Translations under genes and position numbers: made by a program
The notes under the pieces: generated by a model
What the model saw: only the letters and a program-made list of their open reading frames with translations
What the model was told of the DNA's origin: nothing
Database searches by the model: none
In this document: one piece after another, positions 46,679 to 59,179 of the stretch
Layout: each line of letters starts with the position of its first letter
Numbering within the stretch: position 1 is the first letter of the stretch
From: Saururus chinensis
Lineage: Eukaryota; Streptophyta; Magnoliopsida; Piperales; Saururaceae
Length of the DNA: 64,000 nucleotides
Direction: 5' to 3'
Assembly (NCBI GenBank): GCA_035235625.1
Contig: CP141146.1
Coordinates: 1,792,501 to 1,856,500 of the forward strand

Positions 46679-49582
46679 GTCAGTCCCTTCTACTATGTCA
46701 AGTTACCAATGCAACAGTCTTTGGTTAAAAAAAATGTCCAAGTCTGCTTATTAAATCTATAATGTCTTTGCTGGCTGCTGGGATATATCCTTCTGATGTC
46801 ATATGCGGCCAATGAAGGGGTCCCACCAACATGAGGCTTCTACTGTCTACAAATTGAAGGACAGCAGTATGGATTGGGGCCCCACAAAATTGCACCTCAT
46901 CTGATGGCATGTGGCATATTTTTTATGCATTCAAATTGTACTGCTCAAATACAGCGCTTTGATGTCTGAAATTTAAGGGCTTAAAATATAGGAATAAGAC
47001 CTTCAGATGAGGTGAAATTCATGGACCCTACCACAGTATCCTCTTTTGGCAGGTGATGGCCCCATGGTAGTGGGCCTCTCTAATATGTATTTGGTGTCGG
47101 TGGGTGTTGTTAGTAAGGCAGGAAAATTTAATCTACAATACTATAAATTAACATGCATGTGTTGTCCTATACAGAATATAAACACATGTAACACAAATAT
47201 TTGGTTTTAACCATTCTTATGACATGCATTGTAAGAGTGTGATAGCAGAACAGGTTCATGTCCCTTACTCTAGGTAACGGAGGTGGTGGGGGTGGTGGTA
47301 TGAAATTACTTCATGAAATCAGTTAATGACATTAGTGAAAGTATCCACCTGATCTAAGTAATTGAAATGTTATATATCGGTATCTTCCTTGCATGAATAC
47401 CTGGGCTGGATTTTATTATCCCTAATTAGTGCTTCTTTCTCCTCTTCTATTCAATAAATCTATTAGTTGTATTTTATTATATAACTATAGCTTAATATTG
47501 CAATTGCCATAATTCTGTATCATTATTATTATTAGTGTTGTCATTATTATGAGTATTTGTTTGTTTGATACAGATAAAGATTCCAAGCGGACTCTCAGCA
47601 CAGTTTGTTCTAACATGTTCTGATGGCACTTCTTATCCGTTTAGTACACAACAGGATTTTAGGTGATTTATATCTTGCCCATTTTCTGGTTTTGTATGTG
47701 AATTCTAACCTTTTTATCTTTTCCAAAAACTATGTCTTTATCATAGAATGCTGACTGATTTGGCATAAAGGTTTTTCTGTTTTTACCCTTTTTTCTTGAA
47801 CTGTTGTTTAATTTTGTAGATTATCCTTTCGATATTTCTGGAGAACATATCTTGTCATATGGTGGAATTCTAAATATCAGGTCCCTAATTGATATAACAA
47901 AGAGAATCTTTCTTTTCGTTATTTTTTCTTGAAAAATTGCTTATTTTTTAACAGATTATCCTAATTGAATTCTGGAGATATTTAGAATTGAGTGGCAAAT
48001 AACAACTCCTGTTTAGTTGGAATACTAAAAAGAAGTATTGAATCAAACGAATTGCTTAAATCATCTTTTAAAAATCTTGTTGTACACGCTTTTCTTTTTG
48101 TTGTTTTCATTGCCAATATTAAAAAACAAATAGAGGACTTGTCATGACAAAAAGAAAGCTGTAAATATATGTCAGCAGATGACAGTCTCCTGGCTTATCT
48201 CTTGGTTGACATTTATATAAAGTTTTCTCTTTCTCTATTGAGAAAAAGAGCAAAATAATGTGTGCATACCTTTTTGTCAAATAGTACTTCAGTCTCGTAT
48301 ATGAGGGTGTTGCTGCTGTTGGTGTCACTATATTCATGAATTGCCAGGAACACCGCTTTCCAGATTAAATTTTTTTGATAGACCACCTTGAACAGTTCGG
48401 GATGTCAATAGCCTGTCAAGACACGGGACCCACATTTAAGGACTAAAGTATAGTGGCCTGTATGGGCTTTTTGTCACAAAAGCGGTGGTGCTGGCAGATC
48501 TCACTGATACACCGTATCAAGTTATAAGAATCCTGTTGATTTTTCTTTTTGTAACATAAATTATAAATTAGCATTTACTTGCATTTGATTCAACATTAAT
48601 AGTTATCATTTTCCATTAAAAAATTACTATAGTTGTCAACATCTTAATCCTCATCATGACCTTTTCCCAGCTATCTGATGTTTGTGATGGAGATGGATAT
48701 CGTGATGTGATAGTTATGATTGAAATTATAAAGTAGACTAGATGCCTCTGATCCATATATTTATGCTCTTAATCTCATGTCTTTTAATTTGATCTTGTAG
48801 AATGCGTGATGTCCTTGTGTTGACTATGAGAATTTTCCAAAACAAGGTACTTAGTGTTTCTGAGTCTTATGTGCATGAATGCATGCCTTGAGCTTTGTAG
48901 ATGACATGCGAAACCACTGTTTCATTGAGAAAAGCTGTTCTTTTGGAACAAAATGAATTGGGTTTGAAAAAAATTTGTACCCATCTGAGTTTCAACTATT
49001 GCCGCTTTTCTATTATATATTGCTTAATATACATGCTCAGTCAGTGGTCCAACCGATCAATTCTTTTCTTATTAAAGAAGTTCAAATAATTTTCCATGGG
49101 TCAATAGTGTCTATTGAAAGGCAAAAAAGTAAAGTTTGATGGAACCACGTAAAATCCTAAAGTTGGTGGTTTTTTGGAATTGTAACTACACCTGAAAAGA
49201 ATTTAACTTTGCAGATCTGTCTACTTAAAGTGGTAAACCAGAACATATTCATGGAAAGATTGTCAACGAGTTCTTTGTGTTTTGCATAAGTGGGTTAACA
49301 TTTTCTCTTGCTTGACATACAAGCACTGAAGTCTCCCAACACCTATGTTGGTCAGTGAGATCATAATTGGAGGGGCAACATTAGTATTAGTCATTTTTCA
49401 ACACAAGGTTCCATCAACAAAACAATTTTTAATCGTATTTACTTAAAGAAAAAGTTGTTTTTCGTTTTTTTGAAAGTTATCAGTTCATTAACATTATTGT
49501 AATAACTCACTTCTTATATGCTTACAGTTTGTGTTATCTTCACATGCAGGCTTTAGATGATAAGAAGAAAGGAAAGGTGTAG
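41753..49582 (+). CDS. Coiled-coil protein with Ig/A9-like and PH-like C-terminal module
   Basis: I assembled 19 coding exons with GT-AG introns and consistent phases: 41753-41829, 41942-42029, 42118-42195, 42817-42876, 42975-43079, 43164-43274, 43428-43469, 43616-43729, 43805-43968, 44075-44199, 44295-44410, 44511-44553, 44655-44746, 44998-45046, 45547-45617, 46391-46504, 47574-47662, 48801-48846, 49550-49582. The protein has 538 residues. Residues 55-190 are heptad-rich coiled coil (ELLSRARMQEEEILRLREQI). Residues 190-320 are a polar N/S/Q-rich linker. About 325-421 form an Ig/A9-like domain (GFQIIGEAKPGSTLQACGYP, FQWVRHLENGTRQYIEGA). About 430-530 form a PH-like domain ending in the helix MRDVLVLTMRIFQNKA. 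The same order of parts occurs in the actin-binding protein SCAB1, and A9 domains occur in the microtubule protein AIR9, so a cytoskeletal role is plausible but inferred. First ATG of the exon chosen. Several introns carry inserted repeats. Confidence 0.85.
42211..42262. repeat. 26-bp perfect tandem duplication in intron 3
   Basis: The unit tctatgagtatgagttgata plus caataa occurs twice without change (42211-42236 and 42237-42262), immediately left of the target duplication of the MITE at 42275. Confidence 0.95.
42275..42756. mobile_element. Mutator-like MITE in intron 3 with 92-bp terminal repeats
   Basis: Positions 42275-42366 and 42665-42756 are inverted copies of each other across about 92 bp with few mismatches. 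Both begin ggaaaattata and end with a ttttgcca-type inner edge. Flanks tgaaaacaaat (42264-42274) and tgaaagcaaat (42757-42767) form an 11-bp duplication with one mismatch. Long TIRs with a 9-11 bp duplication are typical of Mutator-like MITEs. The core contains a second, internal inverted repeat built on gacaaaatca/tgattttgtc. No coding capacity. Confidence 0.85.
44821..44932 (+). mobile_element. tRNA-type SINE in intron 13
   Basis: The insert carries a pol III box-B-like sequence (ggggtcgaatcccc, 44875-44888), then tgtgtgagttttcacctat and an A-rich tail (ccgaaagaaaaaaa). The flanks aagttatgggctgcttct (44803-44820) and aagttacaggcttcttct (44933-44950) are an 18-bp target duplication with three mismatches. 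Box A is poorly preserved. The features fit an old plant SINE; the family is not identified. Confidence 0.55.
46117..46145. repeat. Perfect 10-bp hairpin in intron 15
   Basis: Cctgacacag and ctgtgtcagg are separated by nine bases. It lies 70 bases inside a sequence beginning agggctgtttggttgggg (after tta at 46046), which resembles the end of a Harbinger- or hAT-type MITE. The opposite end is not clear. Confidence 0.45.
46646..46675. repeat. (AT)n microsatellite in intron 16
   Basis: An uninterrupted AT run of about 30 bases, inside the 1069-bp intron between coding exons 16 and 17. Confidence 0.95.
48342..48496. mobile_element. Small MITE in intron 17
   Basis: The left end tgccaggaacaccgcttt and the right end (reverse complement tgccagcaccaccgcttt) are inverted repeats of 18 bases with two mismatches, bracketing 155 bp. 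The interior has cctgtcaagacacgggaccc. No clear target duplication was found, so the superfamily is open. Confidence 0.55.
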
Positions 49583-49649
49583 ATTTAGATCTTAACTTCT
49601 AGTCTTTGATTGTGTACAATGACAAAATATTCTTTGCTGTAAAGTTGGC

Positions 49650-50690
49650 GGTAATTTTTTCAAAGGAAATAATATGTACTCTCAAAAGAAAAAAGAAGAT
49701 GAAGATGTTTTCACACTTGTAGATTATTTGTATACATCAAACGTAGAATAGAAATAACAAGTAACTGACAAATATTTTTGTTTGCGATTCAAATATATAT
49801 TATATTGACGTCTCTTTTAAAGATGTATACAGTATGCGAGAATCATTGGATGATTTCATGTCACATCCCTCAATGAACTAATGGAATTTTGAGTGTGTAG
49901 ACTTTGCATATAGGCGTTTGTTTTAGTGAAATAGAGCTAGTTGGAAGGGCCAAGGTCTTCGAGTCCTGTGTGCAGTTCTCTCTCAATTGTGTTTTGAAGC
50001 TAATTTCCCTCAGGTTCTCGGTTTCAAATCCTGTGAGGCACATTATTTTTTGCCTTTTTGTGCTTGCTATTTGTGTTTATGGCCACATTTGTTTGTCCCT
50101 TATTATGTTTACGTACCCAGCTTTGATGGATGTTTGCATGTGTAGAGAGAGTATTGAAATATAAAATATAATAGCCTATTTCCGAACAGTTTATTATTTA
50201 ACGGTCTGGGGTTCGAATTGCATGGGGCACATTTTATTAGTTTTTTCTCACTTGTGTTCCGGGGCACATTTTCTCGATATAATTTTGCCCTTTGTATTTT
50301 AGAGCACATTTATCCTTCCTTAGTTATGTTCACATGCAAAGCTTGATGATGCTTGATATATAAATATAATAATAACTTTTTCTTAATAGCTGCGCACTTT
50401 TTTTTCCCTATGTAATCCTTTGTGTTTTGAGGTTACATATCTCCTCCCCTAGTTATGTTTAGGTGAAAAGCTTGTTGATGCTTGCATGTTGATGTATAGT
50501 TATTATAATTACTCTTTTCCGAGTACATTTTATACATAATAAACTTTTCCCAATAGCTTAAATTATTAGGAAACAAGGGTTGCTTTACACGTCTCTCCAC
50601 GCATCTTGCCATGAGGAATGGCCATGGCTGTAGATTTGTTGGGAAGCAAGCAACACCATTCGTAGGTTAGTCTACCCTATTATTAGGGGT
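49650..50690. other. Intergenic segment, no gene seen
   Basis: Downstream of the 19-exon gene. It holds several repeats of a phrase like tt(t)gaggttacat...gttatgttta(c/g)(a/g)tg(c/a)aaagcttgatgatgcttg (around 50090, 50320 and 50450), a diverged periodic repeat of about 130 bp. Two T-arm-like sequences (ggtttcaaatcctgtg at 50019; ggggttcgaattgcatggg at 50208) hint at SINE debris. Confidence 0.4.
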
Positions 50691-50694
50691 GTTA

Positions 50695-51745
50695 ACAAGC
50701 CAAGTCGCACATTTTGCTAGCTTGGCTTGAAGTTTGATTGTTCAAGCTCGCCTTGAGCTAATTCAAGAGCTTGGTTCAAAGTTCAAATGTTCTAGCTCAA
50801 GCTTGGTGTGACCAGAAATCTAGAGCTTGGTTTGAGTTTGAGCTCAAACTCCAATAAGTCAATCATAGCCAAGGCTTGACTTGGGTTAAAAAAAAGTATA
50901 ATAGATTTAAATCTAAAGCATATAAAGTATCACACAGAAAGATTATAGGTGTTAATGGGCCAAGTTGTTATTGGGTTTGCTCAGCTTAAACTTAATCGGC
51001 TTGAGCTCAAATTTTAATAAGTCAATCACAAACTAAAAAAATAGTAAAATATATTTAAATCTAAAGTATATGAAGTATCCCACATAGTAAGATCTTTTTA
51101 GTATTAAATAATAATAAATACACTTCAATATGTATTACAACTATGCCTCCAACAACTCATTATATTTGATAGGAAAGAATAAAATTATGACAAATGAGTT
51201 TTAGTTACATACTCTAAGAATGCACTATTACCATTTTTCTCTCTTTACATTCATATAATCATTAAAAAAGATGTAGAAAAAAAAACCCACATTAGCAATA
51301 TTATCATCTACTTCTTCATATCTTCTTTTCTTTGCATATTTATAAATCACTAAAAAAGATACAAAAAATAAAAACCCACATAAAAAATTGCTTTTAAACC
51401 TTATTATGCCTTCAACAAGGGAAATATCCAATAAATTGAAGTATATATCATGAAGATGTATAATGAGAGTTATAACTTTCTAACCATTAGATCATGGCTA
51501 GGGAGCCTTCCATATATCATATATTAGGCATATATGATACATGGTATTGGTATATAAATGTTCTTATATATTATATATGTTAAATATATATATTTAAATT
51601 AACATACATATATACATATGTATTATTTATTTTATATATACATTGTTCGAGTTTGAGCTCAAGCCGAGTATGAGTCAAGTTTAGAGTTGTATTCAAGTCA
51701 GTCAAGTCGAGCAGGGGTATGCTTGAACTCGTTTGAGCCTATTAA
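50695..51745. mobile_element. hAT-like repeat, left end aggggtgttaac
   Basis: It begins aggggtgttaacaagccaag and continues with repeated aagctcg/cttgagct phrases, the style of a widespread plant hAT-type repeat. Similar phrases recur near 51640-51735 just before the family 2 LTR at 51746. The right terminus is not visible, possibly because the LTR insertion and later deletion removed it. Confidence 0.4.
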
Positions 51746-54318
51746 TGTAATATCCTTAATTTTTCTAGGTTTCAAAAATTAAACATGTGAAAAATAAAGT
51801 GTTTGAACTATTGACATTCTTAGTAGAATAACTTCTTCCTTACATAGAATTTATAGTTGAAACTAATTCTATTAGAAAGTAGACAGACAGAGCTTTGAAA
51901 CGCCACCAAGAACGTGTGAATCAATGTCCGGATGAGGGAGATACGACTGTTCAAAGTTGAACAAATCGTATAGGGCCTATTTACCCGATTTAAACATGAC
52001 GGTTTTGGTGGCCGCCAGACGACCATAGAGAGGTAGCCGGCCTAGACTTAACAGAATTGCCGCCTGGCGGTGATCCGGTGGAGCCCAGACCACTGCCCCA
52101 CTATGGCGGCTAAGGGCGCTGCCGCTAGAGGCGGAAATGCTTTTGGCCAGATGCGGGGAAGACGATCCACATTGCGGGTCATCGACCCGAACAAAACCGA
52201 TTCGGTTTGAAAAAAAAAGAAATGAATGAAGGATCAAACTGGGCCCAATTTAGGGGGATAAAATTGTTAAAAAATTTCTATTGGACCTTGAGAAGAGTGG
52301 GAGTATTCTAACTAAGTTTCAAATCTGGAAAAAAATCCCAGAGACTATAAAATGACTCTTTTATCCCTTGTAGTTAAATTACCGTAAAAAAACCACTAAC
52401 CCGACTTCAGGGCTCCATTTCAGTGGCCTATGAGTGATCTTAAAAATTGGAAAAATTCTCAATGAGAGTGTAATGAGTAACCTAAATTTAAAGCAATCTA
52501 CAAGGCAGAGAAAAATCCCAGTATGTAGATAATTGACTATTTTACCGCTAGGGTTAAAGTAAAATGATTAATTGAACTGTGGTCAGTTCAAGGGGCTTAC
52601 AACCCCGTTAAACGACAAGAAAATTTCTTCGGGTTCATAACGTCAAGATGTAACCCTAAGATTAGTTTTAGACCTATTCAGGTTTAGGGAAGCCCTGAAC
52701 AAAAAGATAGAAATACCCTTATGAGTAGACTGACATTCACATGGATGTTATCAATGGGCCAATGTGATACTGAAACCTTTGAAAGGTTAATGTCTTTCCC
52801 GAGAGTAAAGAGGACCTTATCCAATATTTGATAATTACCTTAATACCCTCAGATGCATATGATTAGTTTTTAAAAAGATTTAATAAGTTAACCGAAGGAG
52901 GGTTAGGGCATGTGAGCTTGAACAGTTTTAATATAATCATTGAGTTTAATTATTGATATTATGATTTGCTTGGACCTATGTGGCTCTTATTGTTATGTTG
53001 TTTATTGTTTCGATATTTATTATTGGTGTTGTAATAGTAATTTATCACTATCTTAAGATTATTGAAAGATTAATTGATTGGGTGGATAGTTTTGGATTGG
53101 GCGAGAACACCTAATCAAGATAAAAACTAAAATACCTCAGAGGGGTCTGGGATTAGTTCATATAATGGACAAAGCCTTTGACTTGATGATTTGCCTTGGT
53201 TTATACACCAATGGTAGTTTCGAATTTTAAACCCTAGCCTAGAAAGGACTAATAGGGTTTCAAATAGTTATTCAGAATCCTAGCTTGTAGATGAGCAAGA
53301 TAGGGTTCTGAATGGTTTCTGAATTTTAGCTCTATTGAGGAGCCGCTGATTTGATTATGTAGTTGTATCTCCCCATTGGAGGGAGCTCTGCGTGAGCCGG
53401 GCTCACCACAAATCTATTGTGGATCTTTAGTGTACACGCAATTGGATTAGCTGACATCCTACTCGGTTGGCTTTTCTCACCACTTCTATTTATGTGCAGT
53501 TGTGAGTCATGCCCTTATACTCTGGTCAGGTCCTTCGTGGGCTAGGAGGGGTGATGGTACTTCCTGGTGAATTCCAGAGGCCTAGTGGATTCCAGGGTGT
53601 TTCGTCATGGATTTACCTTTGAGGGTGGTCTATGGTGAGTTTGTCATTTGTCATTTAGGTTGACATCTGATGAGTTTATCTTTTATTGAGATTAGTCTGG
53701 GATATTATTTATCGAACAATGGTTCAAGAGATAATTAATAATATTATTTGATATTGCTTGTTTAATTAAAACAAGTAGAACAATTAAAGGACTTGTATAA
53801 AATGTAGGTTGCTTAAAAATACTTAAGCATTGCACGTGTGATGCTATGCTTCTTAGAATAGTATAGTTTTTAGGCAGAACTACGTCTAGATCTGATCTTG
53901 TTATAAACATTAAAAATGTTGTCTGATGAGTACATAGGCAACTAATATCAGGTGATGTTGGCCTGATCTGAAAAATATTAAATTTTACTTTTGTTCTTAT
54001 GAAACACTCTTCCAAGGGGATGAGATGTTTGGTTGTTGTTTGGGCTTCTTTGCTTGCAGGTTCTTTAGATGAGGGCATTGTGAGATCAGGACATTGGTGG
54101 GCGTTTAAGGCCAATATTGCACTAGTGGGATCTAGTTTCTTACTTTTGCAATCTTGTAAATAATTGTAATTACTAGCGTGAGAGCTAACTTTACTTAGTT
54201 ATTTATTTTTTGAAAGATGACATACTTGTACTTAGAGGGTTAACCTACCATTTATGGAATTTGACACATGTAATAATATCATATATTTTGATGTTCGTAT
54301 TTGTTAACCCCAGTTAAC
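51746..54318 (+). mobile_element. LTR fragment, family 2, copy D (truncated)
   Basis: It starts tgtaatatcc and follows copy C through most of its length (for example gaggggtctgggattagttc, and the end segment ttcgtatttgttaacccc). About 0.7 kb corresponding to the interval between roughly 25080 and 25790 of copy C is missing near 51995, and the last 115 bp or so, including the TG...CA right end, are lost at about 54318. Divergence from copy C is clearly greater than between the two family 1 LTRs, so it is older. Confidence 0.72.
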
Positions 54319-56320
54319 AAAAAAAATGATATTTTCACATAAAAAATTTACACATTAGTTTTGATTGGTCTTAGATAAGTGAGCCTATTTGAACTTTGTA
54401 TAGGGCCCACTTATGAAGTCCAATCAAAAATCTTGTGGGAGTCTATCATTATCCTTTACAAACACCTATCATGGGGCTAGAGGTATGTACATTGGTTTGT
54501 CTGTTAGCGGCCTGTTCACATCATCTTTGCAGCGCATTGTCCAATAAATCTCGCTAGAAGCATTAGCCTATATCTAGAGGGGGAGGTAACTACATTTGGA
54601 AAACTGGAGCTATATAGTGTTCATCAATAATGGAAGATGTTGTCTTGAAAAGTGAAAACCCAGTCTTTCATGCTATGTGAACATGTGGAAGCATAAGATA
54701 TAAGATGTTCTAAATTTTGTACTCCCTCCGTCCTAAATTAATAGTTCCATTTGGCAAAAAAAAGTTTGTTCCTTTCAATTTATTTTTTAAAATATAACTA
54801 TTACTATAAAACAAAAAATATTAAAATAATATGCTTAGAAGTCTGCCTCACTTCTCATATTGTATTGAAGCTAGTTAAATGTTGATCACTCGAAGCCAGC
54901 TTGAATAATGGAACTTGTCTTTCCTATAATTGTGTTAAACCATCTTTTGTTGAATCGCATCCTGTGTGAGGGTGGAGATTATCACAGGGACGCCCGGGGA
55001 ACACCCATCGTGCGGCATTCGCAAGGCCAAACAGCCAAGCGAGTAAGCATTTCTTCGTCAAAGTCATGGCCTCATGCCATTTGACCAAGCGTCCACCCTG
55101 CAAAGCCAAGCAACGAACCCGTCCCAAGGCGGATGTGCGGATGTGCTGGGACTTGTTCTCAAGCGAGCTGACCAGAGAGGGACACCTCCTTGCAATGCAC
55201 AAATCCAACTTAGGCACTCTGGACTTCTGGAACATCCATCTCAGCCAAGTGCATGCAAGGGCCTTTGTATCCAACACGGCCATAAGGCCGGACAGCCACC
55301 TAACGAGTCGGAGAGCCCCATCCCCCTAGCAGATGGGCTCCTGGCATGATAGCTAGCAAGACAATAAGCTTTCGTTGTCATCCGGACATCCTGTTACAAG
55401 GCTAGGCATTATACCAACAACTTTGTCTATAAAGCTCACCATGTCCCTCCCTATATAGCATAAGAGATTTCTTGCATTTCTCTGGAGTGACAACCAAAGT
55501 GGCCGTATAGGCATAGTATTTCTGAATTTCACCAAACTGCCCAAGAACACTCCCAAGGAAACTCTAACACTATATAAGGAGGATGAGACATCTTAAGAAT
55601 CTATATATGTGCTAGTTGGCTATGCGTCCCAACATAGCCAACTATGTGTGCACATCGTTACATGATTTCTGAGCAACATTGCGCACACATGTTGCGTATA
55701 TATGTTGCGCAACGTTGTGGGTCTTCCCCACAACACCTGCACACATAATATGCAATACTAAGGGCAATTCCCATAATATATGCACACCTTATATACAACA
55801 CTTTTTTACGTATATACGCCCCAACATGTATTACGGGTAGCCCTGACAAGATGCTAATGTTAAAGGTGCCTTGGCGATGGGCCCAAACAGTAGTCATGTC
55901 AGCAAATGAACACAAGGACGGAATATATATATGCTGCTTGTCACCCTGACTATCTTTAGTGATCACTCTCAGCATCCATGTTTATCAATGTGCATTGAAA
56001 AAGTTTATGGCGTGCATTTCCTAGGATAAGAATCCACCCAGCACAAGAAAATTTTATCCTGCCAGTTGTATGTTTAGGATATTTTTATCCTTCAATCATA
56101 AGAATCGACTTGGATTCTAGCATATGCGTTTAATAATATTGTCTTGTGTTAGTGCATGCACCGTCAATTCTTCCTCACCGTGATAAATATATGTGTTTCA
56201 CTCGAGCCTAGGAGTCACTATCCATAAAATGTGGATCTAACCAAAACCAAAAAAAGGTGGATCGTATGGGAATATGTGAATTTGTTGCATTGAAAAAATA
56301 GTTTCCACCAATTAGCTAAA
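54319..56320. other. Intergenic segment, no gene seen
   Basis: A Stowaway-like half sequence (actccctccgtcctaaattaa, 54720) is present. The stretch 54950-55600 is moderately GC-rich, with a tatataagg box at 55573, and may be a decayed LTR, but no ends were found. At 55695-55735 a gcgcaacgttgtggg/ccccacaac hairpin stands out. Confidence 0.35.
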
Positions 56321-56326
56321 AGAGTA

Positions 56327-56408
56327 GGGGTCTTAAAATAACGTTCTATTTAATTTTTTAAAATTATTTTTAAAAACTAAATAGAACACTTATTTTAAGA
56401 CGGAGGGT
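56327..56408. mobile_element. Short Stowaway-like MITE
   Basis: The sequence forms a long hairpin: gtcttaaaataacgttctat at the left pairs with atagaacacttattttaaga at the right, followed by cggaggg. TA occurs on both outer sides (56325-56326 and 56409-56410). The size of about 80 bp and the gacggagg end fit Stowaway elements. Confidence 0.65.
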
Positions 56409-56410
56409 GT

Positions 56411-58936
56411 ATGTTTTCATAGCCTATCATGCTACATCATCTACATTTTATTCTCTTCTTTTTCTTTTTCTACTCAAGCCACCCTATTCAACCCTCTTTA
56501 CACCCCTCTTGCCCGGATTCTATTATGTGCAATGGCCATCTTCTTTCCAGTTGTTCCTAAGAAGCCCACAAATTTCTCCCATATGCCGTCCACCCATCTA
56601 TTGATTTATGAAAGTCAAGCCAGACTTTGAGTTGTTTGTGAGTTTGAACTCTTAAAGGAGTTTCACTGGTTAGTTCGTTAATTTTAGGAAAACTCTTTTG
56701 AGTCTGCCATAGAGCCAGAAGAGAAGCTCTATTGGTGAGGCAGGGCAGCAAATTAAGCGCTGATCATGTTAATGGTGGAGGTTTATAGAGAGTTCAACAG
56801 GATGACTTCACAGGATTGCAGGAAGGAGGACGTGTTGCAGAGAGAGGGGGAGAGAAAAAAAGTGGGAGTCAAGAAAAACATATACCTCTTACAGATTGTC
56901 TATGGAGAGAACTGAATTTTCTCTCTCGGGGGTGGACAGATAATAGAGGTGGGCTCAAAACAAACGAAGTTCAAAAATACCTAAGAAAAGGGTTCGACGA
57001 CTTTGTCCGGTAGGAGTAGGTTCAGCAGGAACGAGAACAAGTCAAAAGTAGTTAATAGGTAGTTGGTCCAAAGTTAACCAAGTAATTAATATCCATCGTT
57101 TTGGTTGTCTGAAACGAATGCTGACTGTTTCATGTATCTACTTGTCATTATCATAATCTAAAATTACAAAAGCTCTAATTCTATCTTAAGCCGCATTATA
57201 AGATAAGGGTCCATTATGAGTTAGTTGCCCATCTCACACGCTTAGTGTGTAATAGCTTATGTCATAATTGCCAACTTGTTTCCTCTTTTCTCTCTGGTAT
57301 CTTAGTTTTTGGCAAATGGGTATTTCAGTGTGTTTTATGTGTATCATTTGGGGTAAGAATCTTCAATGCCTGGTCTGTTAGATACGCAAAAGAAATTAAT
57401 TTGGACACTAATCTAAATTAGGGAAAGAAGTGGCAAATGAGCACCAGAAAGGACCCAAATAACCAATTCAAAGATAAACAAATTTCACATACACTTTGGC
57501 TAAAGGCCACATTATTATACAAAGGAAGAGAGTTGTTTCAACCACACCCGGGCTGTGGGTAGCACGCCATTCTAGTACGCAGAAATTGGTTATTATGGTT
57601 GCAACTACTTTTTCTTGTACTTAGAATGACAACCATAATGATAAGACTATAACAAAACGGTCAAAAAACACTTGGTGACCTGGATTCAATAATTCGCTTC
57701 TAAAAAATATGTTTTTTTTCTGATGAGGATTATATTCCCTTTGTCTCTTCCTATATAATCTGTACTTAAATTTTTTTTTATCCACAACCACAACTAGGTT
57801 AAGATAGCTATTAACTTCCAACCACTAACTAATTAAAACTTGTGAGCAGTGTCTTCTTTTAGGATCAGAGCATATACTACTTAGAGCACTTGTAAGGAAT
57901 GTAAGATATATATCTTTAAATGAAGAGGATTTCTAGCTAACATTATAGCTTTCAGATCATGACTATGGGAAGCTCGTGGCCGTGATTTGACGGTAAGGGG
58001 GCTCTCCAACTCACTAGTCGGCTGGAAGCTACAACGCTAGCTCCGGTTAAAAATTTTATTAAATTAATATCACACCGAGGCATGTTTACCCTCAACAACG
58101 TAGTTTGTATTTTTCCTATTAGAAACACAATTACACCATTTGGTCATGATGAAATGTGAGCACCTAAAAACAGTAACCTTCGTGAATTTAGACGTGTATC
58201 GGGTGGAAGTTCACATCCAACTTCATTGCATGGAAGTTTGTCCCCCATCATGCAGGAAATATAATGAGGGAACTGTGCACTTTGAAGCAACCATGACGTT
58301 GACTTTTGGCCGAGAAATAAAGACACAACGTTGACATTGAGTTAAGAGCAAGATGATTGACTATTCTCTTCTAGGTGTTCGCGCTTGTCAATATTCAATT
58401 GTCATGACTGACTGTGGCATACCCACATTTACAAGTAACAATATGCTTTCTTCATAAATATGATAGCCAACAGCCAAAGCTTAAAGGAACCATATCATAC
58501 ATGATTTTTTTTTTTTAATAAGTATCTTACATCAACTTAGTTCTACCGAGAGGTTGTTGACGAATGAATCTCCTGCAACCTCTGGCGTAGACATTGCTGT
58601 GCAGTCTAAACTACTCTCCAGTTGTGGGCCCATATGAGTTAGATGGCCAGATATATATTCCCGGTGTTTAATTATAATGCGTGGGCGTTGTAACTGCTCA
58701 AGGGCATTGATTACATAATAGGATATTCTAAGAGTTAAAGACTTGATAAGAAGATTTTTTGTTAAAAAAAATAAGAGAGAGAAGATTTACATTATTATGT
58801 TGGAGCCAAGACATCTTTTTATACAATGGGTATCCAAAGTTAGAACTCAACTAAAAGAAACCTAATTCTTTGGTGAAATTTCATTAATTTTTTTATTATA
58901 GAAGATTGATGACATACACGTTACTGTATAAACAAC

Positions 58937-58939
<3 letters not shown>
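56411..58939. other. Intergenic segment, no gene seen
   Basis: AT-rich, with several frames of about 60-67 codons that lack recognisable motifs. No terminal repeats or RNA genes were seen. Confidence 0.4.

Positions 58940-59021
<82 letters not shown>
58940..59021. repeat. Long (TA)n microsatellite
   Basis: An uninterrupted TA run of about 82 bases. It is by far the longest simple repeat of the window and likely to vary in length. Confidence 0.97.
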
Positions 59022-59028
<7 letters not shown>

Positions 59029-59179
59029 TGGAAATCAACAGCCAGCAAAAATTTACCGATTAAGCTCCCAATTTAAAGGAAAAAGACAACCCCACTAATC
59101 TTCATATCATCTATAACGCACACACATCATATCACATGCATTAAGTGAGCCGAATTATAATTCTTGTGAGCGGTCAATT

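Noticed and set aside
49920..50230. Possible tRNA gene or SINE from T-arm-like sequences
   Set aside because: No acceptor stem, D-arm or box A at the right spacing, and no tail or target duplication.
54924..55349. ORFs of 87-119 codons on both strands
   Set aside because: No motif recognised; overlapping frames in a moderately GC-rich, probably decayed transposon segment.
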